Below are positions 17,138 through 28,490 of a stretch of 64,000 nt of DNA, in pieces. Within the stretch, counting starts at the first letter, position 1. Every line of letters starts with the position of its first letter. Location: contig NZ_KB903291.1 of the NCBI RefSeq assembly GCF_000379685.1, positions 124,001 to 188,000 of the forward strand, in the 5' to 3' direction. A program made the translations under genes and the position numbers. A model generated the notes under the pieces. That model ran no database searches, had not been told where the DNA came from, and saw only the letters and a program-made list of their open reading frames with translations. The DNA comes from Catelliglobosispora koreensis DSM 44566. GTDB taxonomy: Bacteria; Actinomycetota; Actinomycetes; Mycobacteriales; Micromonosporaceae.

Positions 17138-17794
17138 TCAAAACAAAGTTTCCTGATTCTTAACCAGAATTGGTGCAACCAAATCGGGCCCATCGTTTCG
17201 GACATTGCCGATGGCCTGGCCAACTGCCCGGATTTCGATGCGCGAAATGTATGAAGAATCAACAGGCAGCAACAGTTCTGGGCCGGCCTCAGCCGTTAGC
17301 CATTCCTCCCACCGATCCTCTTCCAGAAGCAGTGGCATTCGGTGATGCACCTTTGTCAATTCGCCAGCCGCCGGCATCGTGACGATCGTCGACGACAGGC
17401 CGTGCCGGTTATCGGCCCACAGCCCGGCGAACACCACCCCTTCGGGCAGCGTCATGAAGAACGGCTTCTTATCAACCCATTCAAACCAACCATCGGCTGG
17501 TACTAGACACCGCTTTTCGGCGAACGGACGGGCATAGGCACGGGCGGTCTGAAGGGTCTCGCTGCGGGCGTTAATCATCCGCGCGCCGGCCCGCGGGCTG
17601 TCAGCCCACGAGGGCAGCAGCCCCCAGCGGGCGACGCTAATGCGGCGCTGGCCCTCGGCAACCCGGACGATCGGGGCGGGATCGGTCGGGGCGAGGTTGT
17701 AATCCGGAGCGAGCACGTCATCGGTTTCATCGAAGGCTGCGAATAGTTTGCTGAGGTCAGCCGAAGACCTTGTTGTCGCATAACGCCCGCACAT
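17138..17794 (-). CDS. SRAP/YedK-type abasic-site crosslinking protein
   Basis: Shields abasic sites in single-stranded DNA by a covalent thiazolidine link to Cys2. The 218-residue protein starts MCGRYA, so Cys2 is exposed after Met removal. It has the conserved INARSET (Asn75), GWFEW (Glu105) and HHRMPLLL (His151). It is near full family length. Divergent from aroA 16 bp away; the same SRAP-aroA neighbourhood occurs in mycobacteria (Rv3226c-Rv3227). Confidence 0.93.
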   Translation of the reverse strand: MCGRYATTRSSADLSKLFAAFDETDDVLAPDYNLAPTDPAPIVRVAEGQRRISVARWGLLPSWADSPRAGARMINARSETLQTARAYARPFAEKRCLVPADGWFEWVDKKPFFMTLPEGVVFAGLWADNRHGLSSTIVTMPAAGELTKVHHRMPLLLEEDRWEEWLTAEAGPELLLPVDSSYISRIEIRAVGQAIGNVRNDGPDLVAPILVKNQETLF

Positions 17795-17810
17795 GGCCTC
17801 ACCCTAGACT

Positions 17811-19121
17811 GTGGGGGTGACGACCAAGCTGGTGCCATGGAATGCCCCCACCGCTGGAATGCCGGTGAACACTGACGTTCGCCTGCCTGGATCGAAGTCC
17901 ATTACAGCCAGGGCGCTGGTGATCGCGGCCGCTTCGGTCGGACCGTCCACTTTGCACGCTCCGTTACGCGCACGCGATACCGAACTGATGGCCGCTGGTC
18001 TTCGCGCGATGGGCGCGCATGTCTCCACAATGGACGATGAGCGCTGGGAGGTTCGCCCGCGCCCGCTGCACGGCCCGGCACATATCAACGCCGGGCTGGC
18101 CGGCACCGTGATGCGTTTCCTGCCACCACTCGCGGCACTCGCCAACGGCGAAGTGACCTTCGACGGAGATGAATACGCCCGCAAGCGGCCGATGGGGCCG
18201 CTGCTGAAAGCGTTGCGGGAGTTAGGTGTTAGCCGCATCGACGCGTCGGAGACCGACGGCATGCCGTTCACGATTTACGGCGAAGGCCGCGTTCGTGGCG
18301 GTGAGGTCGTCGTCGACGCGTCGAAGTCCAGTCAGCTCGTGTCCGGGCTGCTGCTTAGTGGCGCTGACTACGACGAGGGACTGATCGTCCGGCACGTCGG
18401 CAAGCCCGTGCCCAGTGCACCGCATCTGCGGATGACCGTGCAGATGTTGCGGGCCGCTGGGGCGGCGGTCGATGACAGCGTGGCGGATCTGTGGCAGGTG
18501 GCACCCGGGCGCCTGATGGGCCGCGCCTGGCAGATCGAGCCCGACCTATCCGGTGCGGCACCGTTCTTCGCCGCGGCACTCGTCACAGGTGGCCGCGTCA
18601 CGCTCACCGGCTGGCCAACGAGCAGTGTGCAGCCCGTCGACCGCGTGCGCGAGCTGTTTACCGCCATGGGCGCCAAGGTAACCCGGGGCGAGGCGGGGCT
18701 GACCGTCGCCGGGACGGGCCAGATCCACGGGATCGACGCCACGCTGGGCGATGTCGGTGAGCTGACGCCAGTGATCGCCGCGCTCGCGACGCTCGCCGAC
18801 GGGCCATCGAATATCCGTGGAGTGGGCCACATCCGCCACCACGAGACGGACCGCATCTCGGCGCTCGCGCACGAGCTGTCCGCGCTCGGTGCCGACATCA
18901 CCGAACACGAAGACGGGCTGACCATTAAGCCGAGGCCGCTGAGCGGTGCTGTGTTCCAGACTTACGCCGACCACCGCATGGTGCACGCCGCTTCGGTGAT
19001 CGGGCTGCGGGTGCCGGGCGTCAGTGTCGATGACGTTTCGTGCACCTCAAAAACTCTTCCGTCGTTTCCCAGTTTGTGGGAGTCGCTGGCCGGTAAACCT
19101 GAAAGCGGAGCGGAGGGCTGA
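17811..19121 (+). CDS. aroA: 3-phosphoshikimate 1-carboxyvinyltransferase (EPSP synthase)
   Basis: Sixth step of the shikimate pathway. The 436-residue protein shows LPGSKSITARALV with the substrate lysine Lys29, NAGLAGTVMRFLPPLAAL, DGDEYARKRPMGPLL, and the C-terminal TYADHRMVHAASVIGL. GTG at 17811 is used; the next in-frame GTG at 17817 is also possible. The stop codon TGA at 19119 is in the same frame as rsgA, which follows immediately. Confidence 0.95.
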   Translation: MGVTTKLVPWNAPTAGMPVNTDVRLPGSKSITARALVIAAASVGPSTLHAPLRARDTELMAAGLRAMGAHVSTMDDERWEVRPRPLHGPAHINAGLAGTVMRFLPPLAALANGEVTFDGDEYARKRPMGPLLKALRELGVSRIDASETDGMPFTIYGEGRVRGGEVVVDASKSSQLVSGLLLSGADYDEGLIVRHVGKPVPSAPHLRMTVQMLRAAGAAVDDSVADLWQVAPGRLMGRAWQIEPDLSGAAPFFAAALVTGGRVTLTGWPTSSVQPVDRVRELFTAMGAKVTRGEAGLTVAGTGQIHGIDATLGDVGELTPVIAALATLADGPSNIRGVGHIRHHETDRISALAHELSALGADITEHEDGLTIKPRPLSGAVFQTYADHRMVHAASVIGLRVPGVSVDDVSCTSKTLPSFPSLWESLAGKPESGAEG

Positions 19122-19163
19122 GAGGCGAAAAAGCAGCGGGACTACGACGAGGACGACGTTCGG

Positions 19164-20129
19164 GTGCGTGCCACTCGAACGTCCCGTTCGCGTCCCCGCA
19201 CGCGGACTCGCCCCCGCCACGATGACGCGGTCGTCGGCTTCGTGGTCGCGGTCGACCGGGGCCGCTACACCGTCGTGGTGGATGACGTCTATGTGACCGC
19301 CATGCGCGCACGCGAGCTTGGCCGCAAATCCGTCGTGGTCGGCGATGACGTGGCCCTCGTGGGAGACGTGTCCGGTGCTGACGGAGCGCTTGCCCGGATC
19401 GTGCGGATCGAGGAGCGCCGGTCCGTCCTGACCCGCACGGCAGACGATGACGACACCACTCCCGAGGGCCGTCTCGAACGCGTGGTCGTGGCCAACGCCG
19501 ACCAGCTGGTCATCGTCAGCGCCCTGGCCGATCCGCCGCCGCGCACCGGGTTCATCGACCGTTGCCTAGTTGCCGCCTACGCCGCCGATATCGAGCCGTT
19601 GCTGTGCCTCACCAAGGCCGACCTAGCGGCGCCGGCGGAGATCCTCGACTACTACTCGACCCTCGAAGTACCACATGTCCTGATGGGACCGGACACGGAG
19701 CTGACGCCCTTGCTCAAAGAGCTGCGGGGAAAGGTCTCGGTCTTCGTCGGGCATTCGGGTGTGGGAAAGTCCACATTGGTCAACCGGCTCATCCCCAGCG
19801 CGCATCGGGCCGTGGGCGTGGTGAGCGCGATCGGCAAGGGACGGCACACGTCCACGAGCGCGGTGGCGTTGCGCCTGCCGGAGAAAAAAGAGTCGTGGAT
19901 TATCGATACCCCCGGCGTGCGCAGTTTCGGCCTGGCCCATGTCTCAGCCGACGATGTCCTGCACGGCTTTCACGACCTCGTTGACGGCACGGCCGCGTGC
20001 CCGCCGATGTGTGAGCACCTCGGCGGAGAGTGCGCTTTGGACACTTGGGTGGCTGAGGGACACGCCGACGCGCGCAGGCTCGCAAGTTTCCGGCGCCTGC
20101 TCGCTTCGCGCGATCAGACGTCGACGTAA
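19164..20129 (+). CDS. rsgA: Ribosome small-subunit-dependent GTPase A; conserved N-terminus lacks a start codon
   Basis: GTPase that checks 30S subunit maturation. It has an OB-fold (residues 22-85), a circularly permuted G-domain with G4 LTKAD (149-153), G1 GHSGVGKST (196-204) and G3 DTPG, then a zinc motif with Cys279, Cys283, His285 and Cys290. Homologues begin with a segment like RRDYDEDDVRVR; here KKQRDYDEDDVRVR is encoded upstream of GTG 19164, but no ATG, GTG or TTG exists in frame between the aroA stop and that GTG. Either translation begins at 19164 (GAGG 11 bases upstream) or something unusual happens at the aroA stop. Confidence 0.9.
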   Translation: MRATRTSRSRPRTRTRPRHDDAVVGFVVAVDRGRYTVVVDDVYVTAMRARELGRKSVVVGDDVALVGDVSGADGALARIVRIEERRSVLTRTADDDDTTPEGRLERVVVANADQLVIVSALADPPPRTGFIDRCLVAAYAADIEPLLCLTKADLAAPAEILDYYSTLEVPHVLMGPDTELTPLLKELRGKVSVFVGHSGVGKSTLVNRLIPSAHRAVGVVSAIGKGRHTSTSAVALRLPEKKESWIIDTPGVRSFGLAHVSADDVLHGFHDLVDGTAACPPMCEHLGGECALDTWVAEGHADARRLASFRRLLASRDQTST

Positions 20130-20386
20130 CCGCCTGAGCGCCAGTAGACCCCGTCTTCCCGTGAGAGCAGTGCGGCATCGATGAGATAGCGCCGCAACGA
20201 CACGGGATCGTGCTCGTAGAAGGCCCGCAGCACGGCATTGACCTCGACCTCTGTCATTCGCACGCCGGGCTCGAAGGCGGCGGCCAGATACTCCAAGAGG
20301 AGACGGCGTTTGCTCGCCTTTGCCGGGATGCTGACAATGCTGCCGTCATCGCGGATGAACGGTCTGAGAACCCGCGGTAGATCCAT
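20114..20386 (-). CDS. DUF2087-type small protein
   Basis: A 90-residue protein with the DUF2087 pattern: FIRDDGSIVSIPAKASKRRLLLEYLAAAFEPG, then VNAVLRAFYEHDPVSLRRYLID, ending EDGVYWRSGGYV. The fold is thought to bind nucleic acid and is sometimes fused to HTH domains; the function is unknown. Its stop overlaps the convergent rsgA 3' end by 16 bp. Divergent from hisN 51 bp away. Confidence 0.8.
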   Translation of the reverse strand: MDLPRVLRPFIRDDGSIVSIPAKASKRRLLLEYLAAAFEPGVRMTEVEVNAVLRAFYEHDPVSLRRYLIDAALLSREDGVYWRSGGYVDV

Positions 20387-20437
20387 ACCTGCGACCGTAG
20401 TATCCAGGGCAAGTGAGAATCGGCTAGGTTGTCGGCC

Positions 20438-21241
20438 ATGGCCCGCCTTGATGACGACCTTGCGCTAGCCCATGTGCTGGCCGACACCGCTGACTCGATC
20501 GCGATGCAGCGGTTCAAGGCACTGGACCTCTACGTCGAGTCCAAACCAGACCTGAGTCCCGTTTCTGACGCCGACACCGCGGTGGAAAAGGCTTTGCGCG
20601 CGACCCTCGCCCGCACACGTTCCCGCGATGGCGTGCTCGGCGAAGAGTTCGGCAGCACGGGCGCTAACACCAACCGGCAATGGGTGATCGATCCCATCGA
20701 TGGCACAAAGAACTACATCCGGGGAGTACCCATCTGGGCCACTCTGATTTCTTTGCTCGAAGGTGACACCCCTGTCGTCGGGCTCGTCTCGGCACCGGCG
20801 CTCGGACGGCGGTGGTGGGCGGCTCGTGGCCTAGGCGCCTTCGCTGGCCGCCATCAAGCCAACGCCAGCCCGATCAAGGTCTCGGGTGTGCGGCGCCTCG
20901 CGGACGCCTCCTTTTGCTATTCGTCCCTGGATGGCTGGGAGCAGACCGGGCGGTTGTCCTCGGTCCTCGATCTGATGCGCAAGACGTGGCGAAGCCGGGC
21001 TTATGGCGACTTTTACGGCTACATGCTGCTAGCCGAGGGCGCGCTCGACATCATGGTCGAGCCGGAGCTGATGCTGTGGGACATGGCCGCGCTCTATCCG
21101 ATCGTCACCGAGGCTGGTGGCACCTTCTCTGATCTATCAGGGAGGGCCGGCGTCGGCGGTGGCTCAGCGGTCGCCACAAACGGACAGCTGCACACAGACG
21201 TGCTTGAGCGACTCACCCCTTCGGGTCTTCACGCTCTGTAA
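20438..21241 (+). CDS. hisN: Histidinol-phosphatase, inositol-monophosphatase family
   Basis: Dephosphorylates histidinol phosphate in histidine synthesis, Mg-dependent. The 267-residue protein has the metal motifs GEEFG, WVIDPIDGTKNYIRGVPIW, and C-terminal LMLWDMAALYPIVTEAGG. Actinobacteria use this IMPase-type enzyme, often beside aroA-rsgA as here, which supports hisN over a generic inositol phosphatase. ATG at 20438 is preferred to the GTG at 20429. Confidence 0.88.
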   Translation: MARLDDDLALAHVLADTADSIAMQRFKALDLYVESKPDLSPVSDADTAVEKALRATLARTRSRDGVLGEEFGSTGANTNRQWVIDPIDGTKNYIRGVPIWATLISLLEGDTPVVGLVSAPALGRRWWAARGLGAFAGRHQANASPIKVSGVRRLADASFCYSSLDGWEQTGRLSSVLDLMRKTWRSRAYGDFYGYMLLAEGALDIMVEPELMLWDMAALYPIVTEAGGTFSDLSGRAGVGGGSAVATNGQLHTDVLERLTPSGLHAL

Positions 21242-21313
21242 TGAGAGTGATCCACGCAGTTACGCCGCTGGTGGGTGGGGCATAGTCGACCCGTAAGGGT
21301 TTAAGCTTCGGAG

Positions 21314-25692
<4,379 letters not shown>

Positions 25693-25708
25693 TTTGTAAA
25701 ACTTTGGC

Positions 25709-25733
25709 GGCGCTGGCTTTCTGAGCTAGCGCC
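25709..25733 (+). terminator. Terminator after GH9 cellulase
   Basis: GGCGCTGGCT / AGCTAGCGCC, a 10-bp stem with one G.T pair and a 5-nt loop, 16 bp after the stop. Confidence 0.75.
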
Positions 25734-25809
25734 ACCTTCAGTTGTCGTGGTAAATATCTTCCACTGCTTCGCGATGCATGAAAATATCTCCCAACCCCCA
25801 GGAGAACCC

Positions 25810-26307
25810 ATGCTCCGCATCCTCAAGCGCACCGCTATCGTGCTCGCCGGCACCACTGCCACCTTGCTCGCAGCTTTGGGCGGCCCAGCCGAAGCGGCCA
25901 CGAAACTCACCCATTCCCAAGCCGCCACGCAGCTGCGCAACGCTGGAATCACCTGGTCGTCCAGCGGCAACTGCAGCGACCGCAACAACCCCACGTGCAC
26001 CTCGTTTGAGCAGATCCGCCAGACCACGATCTCGGGGATCAAAACGCTCAAGAGCTCCAGCGGCTGTGCCATCAACGTCACCGGCGGCACCGAGACCGGT
26101 CACGCCGGCGGCACCTACAGCCATTGGAACGGCTGGAAAATCGACATCAGCAAGTACACCTGTGTCGGCAACTACATCCGCAACAACTTCACCTACGTTG
26201 GCTACATCTCCGGCTGGGGTTACCAATGGCGTTCAGGCGCTGGCAACCTCTACACCGATGAAGGCAACCACTGGGACATCTTGTATTACAACTGCGGCGG
26301 CTGCTGA
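25810..26307 (+). CDS. Secreted protein with M15-like (hedgehog/DD-peptidase) zinc motif
   Basis: A 165-residue precursor: signal peptide [20 protein letters not shown] ending in AEAA, then a ~135-residue domain. SHWNGWKIDIS resembles the M15 motif HxxGxAxD, and DEGNHWDILYY could supply the second His, giving a His/Asp/His zinc triad. Four cysteines before the triad and the C-terminal CGGC suggest disulfides. A murein D,D-peptidase role is inferred, and Lys replaces the usual Ala. The ATG at 25810 follows AGGAG. Confidence 0.6.
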   Translation: MLRILKRTAIVLAGTTATLLAALGGPAEAATKLTHSQAATQLRNAGITWSSSGNCSDRNNPTCTSFEQIRQTTISGIKTLKSSSGCAINVTGGTETGHAGGTYSHWNGWKIDISKYTCVGNYIRNNFTYVGYISGWGYQWRSGAGNLYTDEGNHWDILYYNCGGC

Positions 26308-26317
26308 CCGTCCATAG

Positions 26318-26346
26318 TGGAGGGCCGCCACGTGAGCGGCCCTCCA
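26318..26346. terminator. Bidirectional terminator between convergent genes
   Basis: Perfect 11-bp stem TGGAGGGCCGC / GCGGCCCTCCA with a 7-nt loop in the 45-bp gap between two converging secreted-protein genes. Confidence 0.85.
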
Positions 26347-26352
26347 CCGCTC

Positions 26353-27189
26353 TCAGGTCGCGCAGATGATGTAGACGCGCGACCACCAGTTGCTGGCTTG
26401 CCCATTGCCTTCTTCAATGGCGACAACGACACCCTGGGTGAGATCGGCCGACGGGTAGATGCCGCCATAGATGACCTCGCCCTGGCCGCCGTCGATCATT
26501 CCGCCGAGGCCGTGGACCTTCTTGGTGCCGTTGCAGGCCACCCCAATCGCGTCGTCGGAGGAGTCGACCGGTGCCGAGGGGACAGACTTAAGTTCCAGTC
26601 CAGGCAACGGATTCGCGCAGACACCGTAGGCGAGGATCGTCCAGTTACCGGCGAATCCGGTCTCGTCTTCATAACCGGTCGCGGTAACACTGGTCAGCCC
26701 GGCGTTGGGATAGAACTCATCGATGATGACCTGGCCATCCCCGTTGAGAATCCTTGCTCCCGCACTGATCAGCTGCCTGCTGCCGGTGCATGTCGCCGTG
26801 GCTGACTTGAAGTCCGCTGAGCCAGACGCCGCGGAGAAACTGATGTATTCCAAGCCGGCCGGGGCGTTGCCGCAAATGGCATAGGCGTGCACGCGCCAGT
26901 TCCCCGCATACGTGCCGTGCTCCACCGCGGTCGCCACGAAGTCGTCGGTGTTTCCCAGCGCCTGCAAGCGGTTGAAGTGCACGAGCCGGCCGCCGCCTTC
27001 GAGGAAGCCACCGCCACCAAGCACCCGTGTGCCGTCGTCGCACGACGCGGTCGCTGACTTCTCCGATACGGAGTCAAGCGCGCTCTGGGCGCTTTTGAGT
27101 TCCATGCCGCCAACGGCTGACGCTGGCGTGGGTGCCAGCAGAGCCGCGGCCCCAGCCACGAAAGCGGCGAGCATGAGCCGTGATCGCAT
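26353..27189 (-). CDS. Secreted protein of three ~82-residue repeats
   Basis: A 278-residue precursor. The signal peptide ends at ASAVGG, followed by three tandem repeats (about 30-110, 112-195, 197-278), each with a KSATASC-like strand, a glycine-rich turn (VLGGGGFLEGGG; ISAGARILNGDG; VHGLGGMIDGG) and a terminal W..AYAICG-like strand. Each repeat holds two Cys, probably one disulfide. Similar repeats occur in unassigned actinobacterial secreted proteins; function unknown. Divergent from the membrane-anchored sigma fusion gene 86 bp away, a plausible regulatory target. Confidence 0.7.
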   Translation of the reverse strand: MRSRLMLAAFVAGAAALLAPTPASAVGGMELKSAQSALDSVSEKSATASCDDGTRVLGGGGFLEGGGRLVHFNRLQALGNTDDFVATAVEHGTYAGNWRVHAYAICGNAPAGLEYISFSAASGSADFKSATATCTGSRQLISAGARILNGDGQVIIDEFYPNAGLTSVTATGYEDETGFAGNWTILAYGVCANPLPGLELKSVPSAPVDSSDDAIGVACNGTKKVHGLGGMIDGGQGEVIYGGIYPSADLTQGVVVAIEEGNGQASNWWSRVYIICAT

Positions 27190-27230
27190 TGCGTTCTCCC
27201 ATCTGTTGAAGCGTGTGCCAGATAGGAGAC

Positions 27231-27242
27231 GGCTAGCTAGCC
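27231..27242. promoter_or_regulatory. Palindrome in divergent promoter region
   Basis: GGCTAGCTAGCC is a perfect 12-bp palindrome midway between the divergent repeat-protein and sigma-fusion genes. It may be an operator; no binding protein can be assigned. Confidence 0.3.
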
Positions 27243-27275
27243 GGGGACAACACTTTTTCTCTAAGGTTCATTGCC

Positions 27276-28490
27276 ATGGATCTGGAGGAGGCCTACAGGC
27301 TTTACGCTGACCGCCTCTTTACCTATGCCAGAGGCATTCTGGGCGATCACGACAGCGCCGCCGACGCCGTGCACGACACATTCGTGCTGGCCAGTCAGCG
27401 GTCGGGACAACTGCGTGATCCGGACCGGCTCATGTCGTGGCTCTACACGATCACGCGTCGCGAGGCGTTGCGGCACCTGCGCCGGCGCAGCCGGATCTTT
27501 CCTGTCGAGACACTTCCACCGGTGCCGCATGAGGATTCATTGTCAGATCTACGTCACGCTGAGCTAAGCGAATTGGTGTGGGCCGCCTACGGCGGACTTG
27601 TGGACAACGACCGCGAGATCATCGAACTGTCCGTGCGGCACGGACTGTCCTCAACGGACATTGCGACTGTCCTGGACATTTCTATCAAGCATGCAAATGC
27701 CCGGATCGCCCGCGCCCGGGCGCAGGTGAGCATTTGCCTTGGCGTCTTACTTGTCGCTCGCGCACCCCGGGTCTGCGAACCGCTCGCGGAACTCCTCGGC
27801 GACTGGGACGGCAAGCTCACCCCTTTGCTGCGCAAGCGATTGCACCGGCACATCGACAGTTGCGTGACCTGCAGCGGCCAGCGCCAGCGGCGCATGGATC
27901 CGGCTGCGATCCTTTCCGGGTACGCCGCGACGCCGTTCCTCGTCTACGTTGAGTCTTCCCGGCCACCCGCCCCGCCAAGGCGCGTGGGCAAATATGTCTT
28001 AGGCGCGACCGTCGTCGTGCTCCTCATCGGCATTCCGGCCGCACTGGCCCGTCCGCAATCGCCTCGCCCACCGGACATGCCAACCTCGATGACGAGTCTC
28101 GGCCCGTCTGCCGAAGCCACCAGCCGGCCTAGCGCGCTGCCACCCGTGCAGCCGTCGGCGCAGCCATCTCCTGATAAACCATCGCCCAAGCCGCCCGCCG
28201 CCTTCAACGTGACCGCGGGCATCGGCCTCAGGTGCCTATCCAACGGGCACTATTCGCTGACCGTCCAGGCGACATCCAACAGCCCAATCACTCAAGCGAT
28301 CCTGTTGTGGCAAGCGGGTTCCGGGCCGATCTACTTCGACACGATGGACATCAAACCGTCCAAAGTGGAGGCCTCCGGCTCCGGCAGCGGACTGTCGTCG
28401 CTGAAAATCACGTGGTGGATAAAGGCGAATGGCGCTGATGGGTCCGTAGACCGCACCAGCGCCATCACTGAGAACAATCCCTGTGCCTAG
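27276..28490 (+). CDS. ECF sigma factor fused to zinc-finger anti-sigma, TM helix and extracellular sensor domain
   Basis: One 404-residue chain. Sigma region 2 is about residues 5-72 (YADRLFTYARGILGDHDSAADAVHDTF; RLMSWLYTITRREALRHLRRR) and region 4 about 95-150 (DREIIELSVRHGLSSTDIATVLDIS). A ZAS-like motif His192-x3-Cys196-x2-Cys199 follows, then a TM helix about 240-258, a Pro/Ser-rich linker to about 305, and an exported domain of ~100 residues ending in Cys. A sigma factor tethered by its own anti-sigma/sensor would need proteolysis or a conformational change to act; this is inference. Its stop overlaps the GH48 stop by 4 bp. Confidence 0.83.
   Translation: MDLEEAYRLYADRLFTYARGILGDHDSAADAVHDTFVLASQRSGQLRDPDRLMSWLYTITRREALRHLRRRSRIFPVETLPPVPHEDSLSDLRHAELSELVWAAYGGLVDNDREIIELSVRHGLSSTDIATVLDISIKHANARIARARAQVSICLGVLLVARAPRVCEPLAELLGDWDGKLTPLLRKRLHRHIDSCVTCSGQRQRRMDPAAILSGYAATPFLVYVESSRPPAPPRRVGKYVLGATVVVLLIGIPAALARPQSPRPPDMPTSMTSLGPSAEATSRPSALPPVQPSAQPSPDKPSPKPPAAFNVTAGIGLRCLSNGHYSLTVQATSNSPITQAILLWQAGSGPIYFDTMDIKPSKVEASGSGSGLSSLKITWWIKANGADGSVDRTSAITENNPCA

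Noticed and set aside
17811-20129. AroA-RsgA as a genuine fused gene
   Set aside because: The frames are the same but a TGA separates them; a fusion would need readthrough, so it is listed as a finding and not annotated as one gene.
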